A DNA stretch of 64,000 bases from a marine gamma proteobacterium HTCC2148 (GTDB lineage: Bacteria > Pseudomonadota > Gammaproteobacteria > Pseudomonadales > Halieaceae): positions 385,447-449,446 of the forward strand of contig DS999223.1 of assembly GCA_000156295.1 (NCBI GenBank), given 5' to 3'. Shown piece after piece: positions 25,693 to 35,809 of the stretch (its first letter is position 1; every line of letters begins with the position of its first letter). A program made the translations under genes and the position numbers. Below the pieces are notes generated by a model that was not told the DNA's origin, did not search any database, and saw nothing but the letters and a program-made list of their open reading frames with translations.

Positions 25693-28600
25693 TTTGACGA
25701 TCTCCTTGAGGGTCGTAAAATACCGAGCTGACAATTTCTGCAGGCACACTGCGTCCATCAGCCAGCGGACAATGAATGGTCTCCCCTATCCGCTTATGCC
25801 CACCTTTAACGACTGCCAGGGCAATGGAATGACCCAGATGGGCGCTATAATAGCTGGAGGTGACGTGGCCCTGCATCGCCATCGGCAGAGGCTGGCTGGG
25901 GTCAACAACAATTTGTGCGCCTTCGGGTAATACTGTTTTAGGATCCAGAGTTTTCAGCCCCACCAGTTGTTTACGATCTTCACGCTGACAATCTTCTCTG
26001 TTCAGGCCTCGATGGCCAATAAAGCTGAAATCCTTGTTTTTGCCAACCACCCAACCCATGTTCAAGTCCTGGGGGGTCATTGAGCCATCAGTGTCTTGAC
26101 CGACAATGATGAACCCTTTTTCCGCTCGCAGTACGTGCATGGTTTCAGTTCCATAGGGCGTAATGTCAAACTCCTGACCTGCCTCATAAAGTTTCTCCCA
26201 AACATGACGACCGTGATGCGCTGGAACATTGACCTCGAAAGTCAGTTCTCCAGTGAAACTGATTCGAAATACTCGCGCCGCTACATCAGCGACCGTACCG
26301 TCGCGCCAATCCATAAACTTGAATGCATCTGCAGACAGGTCGATATCGTCACACACTTTCTCTAATACTTTGCGCGCATTGGGGCCGGTAATGGTTGCTG
26401 TGGCCCAATGATCGGTCGCTGAAGTAAAGAACACATTGAGTTCGGGCCACTCGGTTTGGTGCCATAATTCCAGCCAGGACAAAACGCCCGCAGCGCCACC
26501 AGTGGTAGTGAACATCAGGTAATGATTTTCAGCCAGACAAGCGGTAACACCGTCGTCAAACACCATGCCATCTTCTTTCAGCATTAGACCATAGCGGCAC
26601 TTGCCTGCCGCCAGTTTTAGGTAGCCGTTGGTGTAGACCCGGTTAAGAAATTCCGCTGCGTCCGAACCCTGAATATCAATCTTGCCGAGCGTGGAGGCAT
26701 CCAACATGCCCACGCTGTTGCGCACAGCCAGACATTCGCGGTTCACCGCCTCGTGCATCGACTCGCCTGGCTTGGGAAAATACCAGGGACGTTTCCACTG
26801 ACCTACATCCTCCCAGTGCGCGCCCTGTTGTTCATGCCATCTGTGCATTGAGGTGTAGCGTTCTGGGTCAAACAATGACTGAACGTCCCTGCCCGCGATA
26901 GCACCAAAAGTGGTGGGTGTATAGGACGGCCGAAAAATCGTGGTGCCTGTCTCCGCAATGGTCTGCCCTAAAGCTTTGGACAAAATTGCCAGACCGTTGA
27001 TGTTGCCTAGTTTGCCCTGGTCCGTACCAAAGCCCAGCGCGGTATAGCGCTTGACGTGCTCAACCGATTCGTAACCTTCCCTGGCAGCCAGCTCGATTCC
27101 GGCCGCAGTGACATCCAGTTGGAAATCGACAAACTGACTTGGGGCGCGGCTGGTAGGTTTGCTATGGGGCACAAGAAACAAGGGTTGCTGTGGCTCCTGC
27201 GAGGCCTCATCAGCACCGGGGGCTGTAAATTCGACGACACCATCACCGAAGCCAGCGGCCAGTGCGGCCTTCGCGCCCGCAGCAGCGCCCTCTTCCAGGC
27301 AGCGCGTAAGACCATAGGTACCCCGAGCGGCCCCTGCAGAACGTTCCTGTTGGACACTCTCGCCTGGCACAAAGCCCACCACCTGGTCGCTCCACTGTGG
27401 TCGAGTACCGGTGTGTGAACTCAAATGAATGACAGGGCTCCAGCCACCGGAACAGGCCACCAGGTCACAGTCCAGGCGAAGCGTCTGTCCGATAATTGAG
27501 CTGCCGTCCACACTCAAAGGCGCAATGACCGCGGCTTTGACGCGTTTTTTACCGACCACCTCAATGACTCCATGACCGCAATAGAGCTGTATATTCAGGT
27601 CGGCCATGATCTGATTCAGGTCGCCGCCTGGTGCCATCCGGGAGTCAACAACCGCCACCACCTCTCGGCCCGCTTTATGCCAGTTAATCGCGGTTTGGTA
27701 AGCGTCGTCGTTAGAGGTAAACAACAGCAATTTATTGCCCGGTAGCACCGCATAGCGATTGACGTAAGTTGCCACTGAAGAAGCCAGCATGACACCGGGC
27801 ACGTCGTTATGGGCAAAGACCAGGGGGCGCTCTATTGCGCCGGTGGCCAGAACGACTTGACGGGCACGCACCCTATGCAGGCGTTGCCGCGTTCCACTCT
27901 CCGCGCTAATGCCAAGGTGGTCAGTGCGACGCTCAACAATCGCTAGGAAGTTATGATCGTAGTACCCAAACACGGTGCTGCGCGGTAACCGTTGCACGTT
28001 AGCGAACTCATTCAGCTCTTGCACTATTTGCGCGAGCCAGTCGGCTGCAGGCTGTTGATCAACGTGGGAACTGGCTCCCAACAGGCTGCCGCCAAATTCA
28101 CTTTGTTCGTCGGCAATAATAACTCGCGCACCGCTGCGTGCAGCTTCCCGAGCGGCGACCAGCCCCGCTGGGCCTGCACCGACCACTAATACATCGCAGT
28201 GTTGGTTCAACCGATCGTAACTATCTACATCCGCTTCGACAGGCGCTGAGCCCAGACCCGCTGCCTTGCGAATAAAATGCTCATAGGTCATCCACAGCTT
28301 CTGCGGACGCATAAAGGTTTTGTAGTAAAAACCTGGCGGCAGCATCCGCTTAAATACTCCCATGACACTCATCAGATCATAGTCGACACTGGGCCAGCCG
28401 CTGACACTGCGCGCCTCCAGCCCTTCATACAGCTCTACCTGGGTAGCCCGGAGGTTGGGTATTGTCTGCGCGCCACTGCCCAACTGCACGATGGCGTTAG
28501 GCTCTTCGGCGCCATGACCGACGATACCGCGGGGGCGGCCGTATTTGAAACTGCGGCCCACCACGTTTACGCCGTTAGCGAGTAATGCTGAAGCGAGGGT

Positions 28601-28699
28601 ATCGCCTTCCAGCCCCTGATAGCGTTTTCCGTTAAAGCTAAAGTTGAGCGGTTTGGCATGATTGACGCGCCCGCCGCTGGCTAAACGATTGATCTGCAT
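25685..28699 (-). CDS. soxA: Sarcosine oxidase alpha subunit (operon 1)
   Basis: A 1004-residue protein, normal for the heterotetrameric enzyme. The N-terminal region has GDTLASALLANG and the GRSFKYGRPRG motif. A dinucleotide-binding domain follows (CDVLVVGAGPAGLVAAREAARSG, about residues 168-190, NAD), and the C-terminal GcvT/THF-binding domain begins near residue 600. It oxidises sarcosine to glycine, passing the methyl as 5,10-methylene-H4folate. The start overlaps soxD1 (TAATG) and the 3' end overlaps soxG1. Confidence 0.96.
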   Translation of the reverse strand: MQINRLASGGRVNHAKPLNFSFNGKRYQGLEGDTLASALLANGVNVVGRSFKYGRPRGIVGHGAEEPNAIVQLGSGAQTIPNLRATQVELYEGLEARSVSGWPSVDYDLMSVMGVFKRMLPPGFYYKTFMRPQKLWMTYEHFIRKAAGLGSAPVEADVDSYDRLNQHCDVLVVGAGPAGLVAAREAARSGARVIIADEQSEFGGSLLGASSHVDQQPAADWLAQIVQELNEFANVQRLPRSTVFGYYDHNFLAIVERRTDHLGISAESGTRQRLHRVRARQVVLATGAIERPLVFAHNDVPGVMLASSVATYVNRYAVLPGNKLLLFTSNDDAYQTAINWHKAGREVVAVVDSRMAPGGDLNQIMADLNIQLYCGHGVIEVVGKKRVKAAVIAPLSVDGSSIIGQTLRLDCDLVACSGGWSPVIHLSSHTGTRPQWSDQVVGFVPGESVQQERSAGAARGTYGLTRCLEEGAAAGAKAALAAGFGDGVVEFTAPGADEASQEPQQPLFLVPHSKPTSRAPSQFVDFQLDVTAAGIELAAREGYESVEHVKRYTALGFGTDQGKLGNINGLAILSKALGQTIAETGTTIFRPSYTPTTFGAIAGRDVQSLFDPERYTSMHRWHEQQGAHWEDVGQWKRPWYFPKPGESMHEAVNRECLAVRNSVGMLDASTLGKIDIQGSDAAEFLNRVYTNGYLKLAAGKCRYGLMLKEDGMVFDDGVTACLAENHYLMFTTTGGAAGVLSWLELWHQTEWPELNVFFTSATDHWATATITGPNARKVLEKVCDDIDLSADAFKFMDWRDGTVADVAARVFRISFTGELTFEVNVPAHHGRHVWEKLYEAGQEFDITPYGTETMHVLRAEKGFIIVGQDTDGSMTPQDLNMGWVVGKNKDFSFIGHRGLNREDCQREDRKQLVGLKTLDPKTVLPEGAQIVVDPSQPLPMAMQGHVTSSYYSAHLGHSIALAVVKGGHKRIGETIHCPLADGRSVPAEIVSSVFYDPQGDRQNV
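26887..26894 (-). other. KOPS-like octamer
   Basis: CCCTGCCC on the plus strand, so GGGCAGGG on the minus strand, right of dif and pointing left to it. It lies inside soxA1 coding sequence. Confidence 0.4.
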
Positions 28700-29019
28700 T
28701 ATTGCAGTTCTCCGGCAGTGCTAATGGTTGCCGCGTGTGCCGGCTGTTCGGAGGGGCTAGTGCCCATGGGGTAACTTTCCAGCACCTCATAGGTGACAGT
28801 ATTGCGAATGACATTGAAGTATCGACGACACCCCGCCGAGTGCTGCCACATCTCGTGATGAATACCCCGTGGATTTTTACGGAAGAAAAGGTAGTCCCCC
28901 CACTCTTTATCTGACGCCGCCTGCGGATCAGAAGGACGCTTGATATGCGCCTCGCCAGCGTAGCTGAACTCCTCTTCCTCGCGAGTTTGCTTACAGTAGG
29001 GGCAGTATATTTGCAGCAT
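28699..29019 (-). CDS. soxD: Sarcosine oxidase delta subunit, zinc-binding type (operon 1)
   Basis: ATG at 29019 lies 10 bp after soxB1; a longer in-frame extension overlaps soxB1 and is rejected. The 106-residue product starts MLQIYCPYC, giving the Cys6/Cys9 pair. The later HSAGCRRYF supplies the His and Cys that complete the zinc site described for this subunit. YAGEAHIKRP and WGDYLFFRKNPRGIHHEMW are family features. Its stop overlaps the soxA1 ATG. Confidence 0.93.
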   Translation of the reverse strand: MLQIYCPYCKQTREEEEFSYAGEAHIKRPSDPQAASDKEWGDYLFFRKNPRGIHHEMWQHSAGCRRYFNVIRNTVTYEVLESYPMGTSPSEQPAHAATISTAGELQ

Positions 29020-29029
29020 CTGGTCGTCC

Positions 29030-30280
29030 TTAGTGCGCGACACCGGCAGCGCCGTGTTCGTCAATGAGAGCCCCGCTGTAAAAGCGGTCAATATTAAAGG
29101 CCTCGGCCAACGGATGTGGCCGGTCGTTAGCCACCGTGTCAGCAAAGACATAACCCGAGCCCGGCGTTGCCTTAAAGCCGCCGGTGCCCCAGCCACAATT
29201 AAAGAACAAACCCTCAACTGGAGTTTTGCTGATGATGGGACAGGCATCGGGGCAAGTATCGACAATCCCGCCCCAATGGCGGTTCATTCGGACGCGGCTA
29301 AACGACGGAAATAGCTCGCATATGGCCTGCAGCGTATGCTCTATCACATTGAAAGAGCCACGCTGTCCATAGCCGTTATAACTGTCCACTCCAGCGCCAA
29401 CTACCAGGTCGCCCTTATCGGACTGGCTGATGTAACCGTGCACTGCGTTGGACATGACAACTGTATCCAGGCAGGGCTTTAAAGGCTCTGACACCAATGC
29501 CTGCAGGGGCCTCGATTCAATCGGCAGGCGCAGGCCGGCCATAGCCGCCATTACACCGGAATTACCCGCGGTGACACAGGCCACTTTGCGCGCGCCAATA
29601 AAACCATTGGCGGTTTCGACACCAACGACAGCGCCATTGTGGCGGCGTATACCAGTAACCTCCGTTTGCTGGATCAGGTCCACGCCCAGAGCGTCAGCTC
29701 CCCGTGCATAACCCCATGCAACAGCATCGTGGCGGGCAGTCCCTCCCCGAGGTTGCCAGGAAGCTCCTAATATGGGGTAACGTGCGTTCGGCGAACAATT
29801 CATCAATGGCACTCGCGCTTGTACTTCTGCCGTTGACAGCACGACACCATCGATTCCATTCAGGCGATTAGCATTGACCCGGCGCTGGATGTCGCGCATG
29901 TCCTGCAAAGTGTGTCCAAGATTAAGCACACCGCGCTGACTGAACATCACATTGAAATTTAACTCCTGGCTTAGGCCCTCCCACAGCTTAAGCGATAATT
30001 CATAGAGCTGGGCGGCCTCGTCCCACAGATAGTTTGAGCGAATGATGGTGGTATTACGTGCAGTATTGCCGCCCCCCAAATAGCCCTTCTCGACGACTGC
30101 AACGTTGGTGATACCGTGCACTTTTGCAAGATAGTAGGCGGTAGCAAGCCCGTGACCTCCCCCGCCCACAATGACCACATCGTAGTCTGACTTTGGAACA
30201 GGACTGCGCCAGGCTCGCTGCCAGTTCTCATTGTAAGTCCGCGCGTGATTGAACAGCTTGAACAGCGAATACTTTTCCAT
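29030..30280 (-). CDS. soxB: Sarcosine oxidase beta subunit (operon 1)
   Basis: A 416-residue flavoprotein of the DAO family. It has an FAD motif [19 protein letters not shown] (about residues 34-52). The block [16 protein letters not shown] contains the His expected to carry covalent FMN, and [15 protein letters not shown] forms the C-terminal flavin contact. It houses the sarcosine-oxidising site. It is first of the minus-strand sox set, 107 bp after the dimethylglycine dehydrogenase-like gene. The pathway step is sarcosine to glycine + formaldehyde or methylene-H4folate. Confidence 0.95.
   Translation of the reverse strand: MEKYSLFKLFNHARTYNENWQRAWRSPVPKSDYDVVIVGGGGHGLATAYYLAKVHGITNVAVVEKGYLGGGNTARNTTIIRSNYLWDEAAQLYELSLKLWEGLSQELNFNVMFSQRGVLNLGHTLQDMRDIQRRVNANRLNGIDGVVLSTAEVQARVPLMNCSPNARYPILGASWQPRGGTARHDAVAWGYARGADALGVDLIQQTEVTGIRRHNGAVVGVETANGFIGARKVACVTAGNSGVMAAMAGLRLPIESRPLQALVSEPLKPCLDTVVMSNAVHGYISQSDKGDLVVGAGVDSYNGYGQRGSFNVIEHTLQAICELFPSFSRVRMNRHWGGIVDTCPDACPIISKTPVEGLFFNCGWGTGGFKATPGSGYVFADTVANDRPHPLAEAFNIDRFYSGALIDEHGAAGVAH
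29741..29748 (-). other. KOPS-like octamer
   Basis: CCCTCCCC on the plus strand (GGGGAGGG on minus), inside soxB1, pointing left to dif. Confidence 0.35.
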
Positions 30281-30387
30281 GACTTTCTCGTTCTGCGATC
30301 TACTGACGTATTGGTGTCCAAGCTACGCTGGCAGACTTAAAGCCAGCGCAATTGGGTAGTGACGAAAAATGGCCTGCCATGGCCGGA

Positions 30388-32952
30388 TCAACCTTTCACG
30401 AGCGTATTGTCCGGATCATACAGCGCCTTGTACCCTACCGACTCGACCGTCATCGTGAACTGCTCGCCCAGGTACTCCGTGATCATCTCCCGGCCTTGCT
30501 GACAATATTCGGACGGAAGATACCCCAGCCCAATATTTTTGCCGATACTGGGGCCGAAAGAAATACTGGACAGATAAGATCGGCGCCCTTTTGAGTCGAT
30601 GGGCACCTCTCCCGACTGAGGATCGATTAAAGGCGCATTGCCAACTGGGTAACGAGCGAGGCCCTGAGAGTCGACATTATCGTGCATCACTAATGTGCAT
30701 AAATAGGCAGCTTGCTCTTCCAGCTCTCGCTGTTGCAGATAAGCCTCCTTACCGTAGAAGTCCGCTTTCTTTACCACCGGGCGCGCCAGGCCCGCTTCAT
30801 ACAGGTTGTACTCGGTGAGCAGATCGGCATTCTGCAAGCGCAGGCTTTTTTCCATGCGCCTGCTGTTTGCGTAAGTTTCAATACCGACGGGCGTGACTCC
30901 CTGCGCATAAATGATATCCCACAGGGCGAGGCCATAGCTGAAATCGACGTGTAGCTCCCAGCCTTGTTCGCCCACATAGGAAATTCGAAAGGCTTCTACA
31001 GGAATGCCCTGCAGGGTAAGTTTTCGTGTCGACGCAAAGGGAAAATTTTCATCATCCCAGGCCACGGGGTCGTCGGCGACGGCCTGAATCGTCGCACGCG
31101 CGTTCGGACCCCATACACCCAGGCAGGCAACGTGATCTGAACGATCGTCGACGTAAACATTCCATCCTTTGTCCTGAGCCATACGCCGCAGCCAGGTATA
31201 GTCCCGATGCCCTGCGTCGGCGCCATCAATGACCCGGAATCTATCTGTGGCATGACGAATAACAGTCAGGTCAGCGCGCACACCGCCGCGCTTGTCCAGA
31301 AAATGCGTATAAACGCCTTTCCCGATAGGCGTATCGCCACCAACCTTTGCGACACAAACATATTCCATTAGCGCTTCCGCGTCGGGGCCGAGCACATCAA
31401 TAACTGCAAAATGAGACAGGTTGATCATGCCGACGTTATCCGACATTGCCAGCTGCTCGGCGTTGGACACTCGCCAGAAGTGCCGACTATCCCACTCGTG
31501 CTCTCGCACCGGCACCCGGTCTGCGTACTTTTCCAGCAGAGGTTCATTAGCCGCGTAGCCGTGCGCGCGCTCCCAGCCTGCCAGCTCCATAAAGTGACCA
31601 CCCAACTCCTGCTCACGCACCCAGAATGGACTGCGCCTGAGGTTGCGGCCCTTCGAATAAGGTTCCCGGTTATGCACAGCCGGATTGTAGATTTTGAACG
31701 CGGATTCATAACAGCGATCATGGACGTAGGATGAGGTCTTTTGTATGGGGTAGTGCCTTGCTGTATCAACCGCATAGTAATCGCGCTCAGCAATACCATT
31801 GGTCATCCAGTCCACCAATACCTTGGCAATGCCCGGCGCGTCCTTAACCCATACAGCGACGGCATACCAAAGCCCGCGAGTCAGGGTCGATTCTCCAATC
31901 GAGGGACCGCCATCTGCGGTGACCTGGAGTAGGCCATTAAAGGAGTGCTTTTCGTTGTACCCCAGTTCGCCAAGGATCGGGGTCAACTCGATTGCCCGCT
32001 CCAATGGCTCCATGATTTGTTCGAGTTCAAGATCGCGTTGTGACGGAGACCAGTGAGAATCCCCTATCTCGGGAAGATTGCGCGGGTGCAATAACCGGGG
32101 TTCTTTTTCCTCGTAATATCCCCACTCGATCTGTCCGCCATCGGGGGTCTTTGGATCACCCGTATCGCGCATGTAGGCAGAATTACCCTGGTCCCTCATC
32201 AAGGGGTAGCCGATATGTTCCCCAGTGCCTTCAAACTCAGTGTATGGACCAAAGAAGGTCAGCGGATGGTCCACCGGCATGACGGGCAGGTCTTCTCCTG
32301 CCATCTCCGCGATCGTTCGGCCCCACAGGCCTGTACATACAATCACGTGATTAGCTGCGATATAACCTCGACTGGTTTCAACTCCCACAATGCGGCCATC
32401 CTGGATATCAAGACCAGTGGCGCTGGTATTGGCAAACGATTGCGCCTTACCTGTATTCACAGCGTTATCAACCAGTATACCTGCCACCGTTTGCGATCGT
32501 GGCTGCACTAAACCGGCATCGGGGTCCCACATGGCACCCTGCACCATGTCCTCCTCCAACAGCGGGAAAAGCGCCTTGGCCTCAGCTGCACTGATCATTT
32601 TTACATTGGTGCCAAACGCTTTACCTGAGGCTACCTTACGCTTGAGTTCCATCATGCGGTCATCGTCGCCCTTACGCGCGACTTCAAGACCGCCAACCCG
32701 GGCATAGTGGCCCATCTTTTCGAAGAACTCGATGCTGTATTGAGTGGTATAACAATTGAATTTGCTGTGATCAGTAGCGTAACAAAAATCAGATGCGTGG
32801 GAGGTTGAGCCAATGTCGGTTGGTACAGAGGTCTTGTCGATGCCGACTATGTCATCCCAGCCACTTTCCACCAGGTGATGCATTACGGACGCGCCCACGA
32901 TTCCGCCAAGGCCTATGATGACGACGTTGGATTTTGCCGGTAGTTGTGCCAT
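30388..32952 (-). CDS. Dimethylglycine dehydrogenase-like FAD oxidoreductase with GcvT domain
   Basis: ATG at 32952 has GAGG at good spacing; the ATG two codons upstream leaves no spacer. The 854-residue product has an N-terminal DAO FAD domain (NVVIIGLGGIVGASVMHHL, then GSTSHASDF near residue 50) and a C-terminal GcvT/THF-binding half from about residue 430 (YTHFLDKRGGVRADLTVIRH, YVGEQGWELHVD). The architecture is that of dimethylglycine dehydrogenase/oxidase or sarcosine dehydrogenase, oxidising an N-methyl group to methylene-H4folate. Placed before soxBDAG it would supply sarcosine. Substrate choice between dimethylglycine and a related methylamine is inferred from context. Confidence 0.88.
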   Translation of the reverse strand: MAQLPAKSNVVIIGLGGIVGASVMHHLVESGWDDIVGIDKTSVPTDIGSTSHASDFCYATDHSKFNCYTTQYSIEFFEKMGHYARVGGLEVARKGDDDRMMELKRKVASGKAFGTNVKMISAAEAKALFPLLEEDMVQGAMWDPDAGLVQPRSQTVAGILVDNAVNTGKAQSFANTSATGLDIQDGRIVGVETSRGYIAANHVIVCTGLWGRTIAEMAGEDLPVMPVDHPLTFFGPYTEFEGTGEHIGYPLMRDQGNSAYMRDTGDPKTPDGGQIEWGYYEEKEPRLLHPRNLPEIGDSHWSPSQRDLELEQIMEPLERAIELTPILGELGYNEKHSFNGLLQVTADGGPSIGESTLTRGLWYAVAVWVKDAPGIAKVLVDWMTNGIAERDYYAVDTARHYPIQKTSSYVHDRCYESAFKIYNPAVHNREPYSKGRNLRRSPFWVREQELGGHFMELAGWERAHGYAANEPLLEKYADRVPVREHEWDSRHFWRVSNAEQLAMSDNVGMINLSHFAVIDVLGPDAEALMEYVCVAKVGGDTPIGKGVYTHFLDKRGGVRADLTVIRHATDRFRVIDGADAGHRDYTWLRRMAQDKGWNVYVDDRSDHVACLGVWGPNARATIQAVADDPVAWDDENFPFASTRKLTLQGIPVEAFRISYVGEQGWELHVDFSYGLALWDIIYAQGVTPVGIETYANSRRMEKSLRLQNADLLTEYNLYEAGLARPVVKKADFYGKEAYLQQRELEEQAAYLCTLVMHDNVDSQGLARYPVGNAPLIDPQSGEVPIDSKGRRSYLSSISFGPSIGKNIGLGYLPSEYCQQGREMITEYLGEQFTMTVESVGYKALYDPDNTLVKG

Positions 32953-33183
32953 GCCCATCCTCTATTACAAATGAAGGGCACGCGAGCCCCTAATCACGAT
33001 ATAACTCGTAAAGCTGGCCACTATTAACACGCTAATTTGACTTCTCCAACCTTTTTGAGAAAGGCTAGTCGCTATGCCGTAAGTACGTGTCGCATCTGAA
33101 AAGGGACTGGTGCTTACCACCATTTAGCGGCGGCCAGAGCCTACTCAAGCGACGCCTTGCAGTACCTGCGCAAAGCACTTGGG

Positions 33184-34155
33184 CTATTGCCGAACGAGGC
33201 GTTCATCCCGCGGTGGTTTGCCATAGAACTCGCTGTAACACTTGCTGAAATGAGGCGCAGTTGAAAACCCGCAGCTTACCGCTACTTCGACAACCGACAT
33301 ATTTGTTTGCAGTAACAGCAAGCGAGCTCTATAAAGCCGCAACTCCAGGTAGTAGCGCGACGGCGCACAGTGCAGGTACTTGTCAAACAGGCGCTCCAGT
33401 TGGCGACGCGAAATACCAATATAAGACGCAACATCATCAAGACTCAGAGGCTCTTCAATATTGGCCTCCATCATCGCCACGGCATCGACGAGTTTCGGTT
33501 GGCTCGCGCCAATCAAGTACTGCAACGGGGCCCTCTGAGCATCTCTCTCGGTACGCACTCTTTCGCAGGTGAACTGTTCAGAAATATCCTGAACCAGTTT
33601 GTGCCCGTGAATTTCAGACACTAGATTCAACATCAAGTCGATAGAACTGATCCCGCCTGAGCAGGTGTAACGATTGCGGTCAATCACAAACAGGCTGGAG
33701 GAAATCAACAGACGAGGAAATTGCTCCCGAAGGCTGGGAAGGTTTTCCCAATGAATGGTGCAGCGATAGCCGTCCAGCAAGCCCGCTGCGGCCAGCGCGT
33801 AGGTGCCAGTGCACAAGGCTCCCAAAGACACATCCTTGCTCGCCAGCTCTCTGAGAAGTTCAAACAACGCAGGAGAAACCCGTTTTTCAATATCGTAACC
33901 TCCGCACACCAACATGATGTCCATGGGGCCGACAGTATGGGGAGATCCGTCGAGCACCAGCTCGATGTTAGCGCTGGAGATTACCGGCTCACCATCCAGG
34001 CTTAACACCGACCAACGGTACAGCTCTTGCCCGCTTTGTCGGTTAGCCATGCGCAAGACTGCCACCGCATTAGCAAAGGTACTAAGCGTATAGCCAGGTA
34101 CTAGCAGGAAGCCAATGTGAACCGGGGGTTGGATTAAAGGCGCTGGCTCAGTCAT
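33184..34155 (-). CDS. GlxA-family AraC regulator with DJ-1/PfpI domain, GbdR-like
   Basis: A 323-residue protein. An N-terminal DJ-1/PfpI-like ligand domain (about 10-190; HIGFLLVPGYTLSTFANAV, GALCTGTYALAAAGLLDGY, SCSGGISSIDLML-like core) is followed by an AraC helix-turn-helix (about 225-320; SLDDVASYIGISRRQLERLFDKYL). GbdR of Pseudomonas, of the same architecture, activates glycine betaine catabolism. Its position between a BCCT transporter and the dimethylglycine dehydrogenase/sox genes supports the same job here. The start overlaps the 3' end of the transporter gene by 8 bp, so the two are translationally coupled. Confidence 0.88.
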   Translation of the reverse strand: MTEPAPLIQPPVHIGFLLVPGYTLSTFANAVAVLRMANRQSGQELYRWSVLSLDGEPVISSANIELVLDGSPHTVGPMDIMLVCGGYDIEKRVSPALFELLRELASKDVSLGALCTGTYALAAAGLLDGYRCTIHWENLPSLREQFPRLLISSSLFVIDRNRYTCSGGISSIDLMLNLVSEIHGHKLVQDISEQFTCERVRTERDAQRAPLQYLIGASQPKLVDAVAMMEANIEEPLSLDDVASYIGISRRQLERLFDKYLHCAPSRYYLELRLYRARLLLLQTNMSVVEVAVSCGFSTAPHFSKCYSEFYGKPPRDERLVRQ

Positions 34156-35770
34156 TCGCCTTCTGATCCCGATTGCGAAACGCGTCTTCGATCAGCGCTT
34201 TGATCAGGGCTAAACCCATAAGGCCCATAATCAGCGAAAACGGCAGTGCACCGACCAGCATTGAAGTCCTCAGGGCCTCCATGCCACCAGCGATCAGCAG
34301 TACTGCAATCACCAGGGTTAAGGCTACTCCCCAAATGACGATATGCACATGGCCTTTCTGGCTTTCGTCGCCACCAGAATTAATGGTATTAACGATTAAA
34401 ACCGCCGAATCAGCAGAGGTCACCAAATAAGTCAGCAGCAGCAACACGACCAGGGAACTCATAATGGGCATCAAACCATCTGAAAGCATCAGCTTGAGAG
34501 TGGCGAAGAGCTGGGACTCCTGTCCCGCCGACAGAATAGCGCCACCGGCGCTGCCATTTAACTCAAGATCGATAGCCGTGCCACCGGCAAAGGTGATCCA
34601 GATAAAACACATCAGTGACGGTGCCAGCATCGCGCCGACGATAAACTCGCGAATGCTGCGGCCGCGGGAAATGCGTGCAAGAAACAATCCGACGAAAGGT
34701 GCGAAGGCGATCCACCAAGCCCAATAAAAAACAGTCCACGACGTCGACTGCCAATGATAAAGCTCAGCGGCAGGATCAGCGGTGGCAGGTGCCCAATAAG
34801 TTAGCAGCATGGACGGTAAGTTAATCATGTAGTCCCAGATGCCGATCAGCAGGGACTTGAACGCCAGACTGGTACCGCCAAAAACAAGTAAAAATGCAAG
34901 CAGGGTAAACGACAGCCACATATTCAGGTTAGACAGCCATTTGATGCCTCTGCTTACGCCCGAAAGGGCAGAGAGCGTTGAGGCCGTCATGATGACACAC
35001 AACGCAATCAGCATTCCGGTATTCGTGGGCGAACCATTACTGTCCATCAACCATGGCGCTCCGCTGATTTCATACATTCCGGCGGCAAACTGGGAAACAC
35101 CGAAACCGATGGTTACCGCGACTCCCAGGATCGTAGCTATGACCGCTGTGATATCAACCGCGTGTCCCAGGCCGCCGTTAAGCGACCGCCCGAACAGGGG
35201 CGCCAGCCCAGACCGAATCGTGAGTGGCAGACCTCGATTGAAGCTGAAAAAAGCCATGGACAAGCCCACCAGCGCATAGGCGCCCCAAGCACTTAGACCC
35301 CAGTGAAGAAAAGACCATTTGAATGCGTGCCGAACATTATTGGCACTTTCGCTTTGTGCATAACCGAGAATGGTATCTGGATTAACACTGAAATGATAAA
35401 GCGGTTCTGCAGTAGCGAAGGTAAGCATACCAATACCGATACCAGCGCCAAACATCATGGAAATCCATGAAAACCGTGAAAACTCGGGTTGCTCGTCAGG
35501 CTGGCCCAGCTTAATCGAGCCAGTGGCGGGAATCACCGCTAACAGGGTGCAGGTGGCCAGAAAAAACGCGACGACATACATGTACCAAGCGCCAAAGCGG
35601 GCGAATGACCAGGTCTTTATCTCACCCAAGATTGCCCCTGCCTCCTGGGGGAACACCGCAGCCCAAATAACCAGGGTCGCGATGATCACTTTGGAGCCAA
35701 TCGCGACAACCTTATTGAAACCAAGGTAGAAACCGCTCTCTTCTATCGCGATTTCTATTTCTGCATTCAC
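34148..35770 (-). CDS. BCCT family (betaine/carnitine/choline) transporter 1
   Basis: A 540-residue membrane protein with about 12 hydrophobic segments. The BCCT signature region SWTVFYWAWWIAFAPFVGLF followed by ARISRGRSIREF (residues about 345-375) and FSRFSWISMMFGAGIGIGML near residue 105 are visible. The second motif's glycine-rich helix (GAGIGIG) is typical of betaine transporters. It imports quaternary amines with Na+ or H+ across the inner membrane. Its stop overlaps the GbdR-like gene. Glycine betaine is the likely substrate by context. Confidence 0.94.
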   Translation of the reverse strand: MNAEIEIAIEESGFYLGFNKVVAIGSKVIIATLVIWAAVFPQEAGAILGEIKTWSFARFGAWYMYVVAFFLATCTLLAVIPATGSIKLGQPDEQPEFSRFSWISMMFGAGIGIGMLTFATAEPLYHFSVNPDTILGYAQSESANNVRHAFKWSFLHWGLSAWGAYALVGLSMAFFSFNRGLPLTIRSGLAPLFGRSLNGGLGHAVDITAVIATILGVAVTIGFGVSQFAAGMYEISGAPWLMDSNGSPTNTGMLIALCVIMTASTLSALSGVSRGIKWLSNLNMWLSFTLLAFLLVFGGTSLAFKSLLIGIWDYMINLPSMLLTYWAPATADPAAELYHWQSTSWTVFYWAWWIAFAPFVGLFLARISRGRSIREFIVGAMLAPSLMCFIWITFAGGTAIDLELNGSAGGAILSAGQESQLFATLKLMLSDGLMPIMSSLVVLLLLTYLVTSADSAVLIVNTINSGGDESQKGHVHIVIWGVALTLVIAVLLIAGGMEALRTSMLVGALPFSLIMGLMGLALIKALIEDAFRNRDQKAND

Positions 35771-35809
35771 GTCTGATATAGCGATGACTTTCTCCTCACT
35801 CGGAATCGA

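Noticed and set aside
30500-30516. ACAATATTCGGACGG resembling the regulon element reversed
   Set aside because: Coding sequence of the DMGDH-like gene, with a mismatched core and no -10 at the right spacing.
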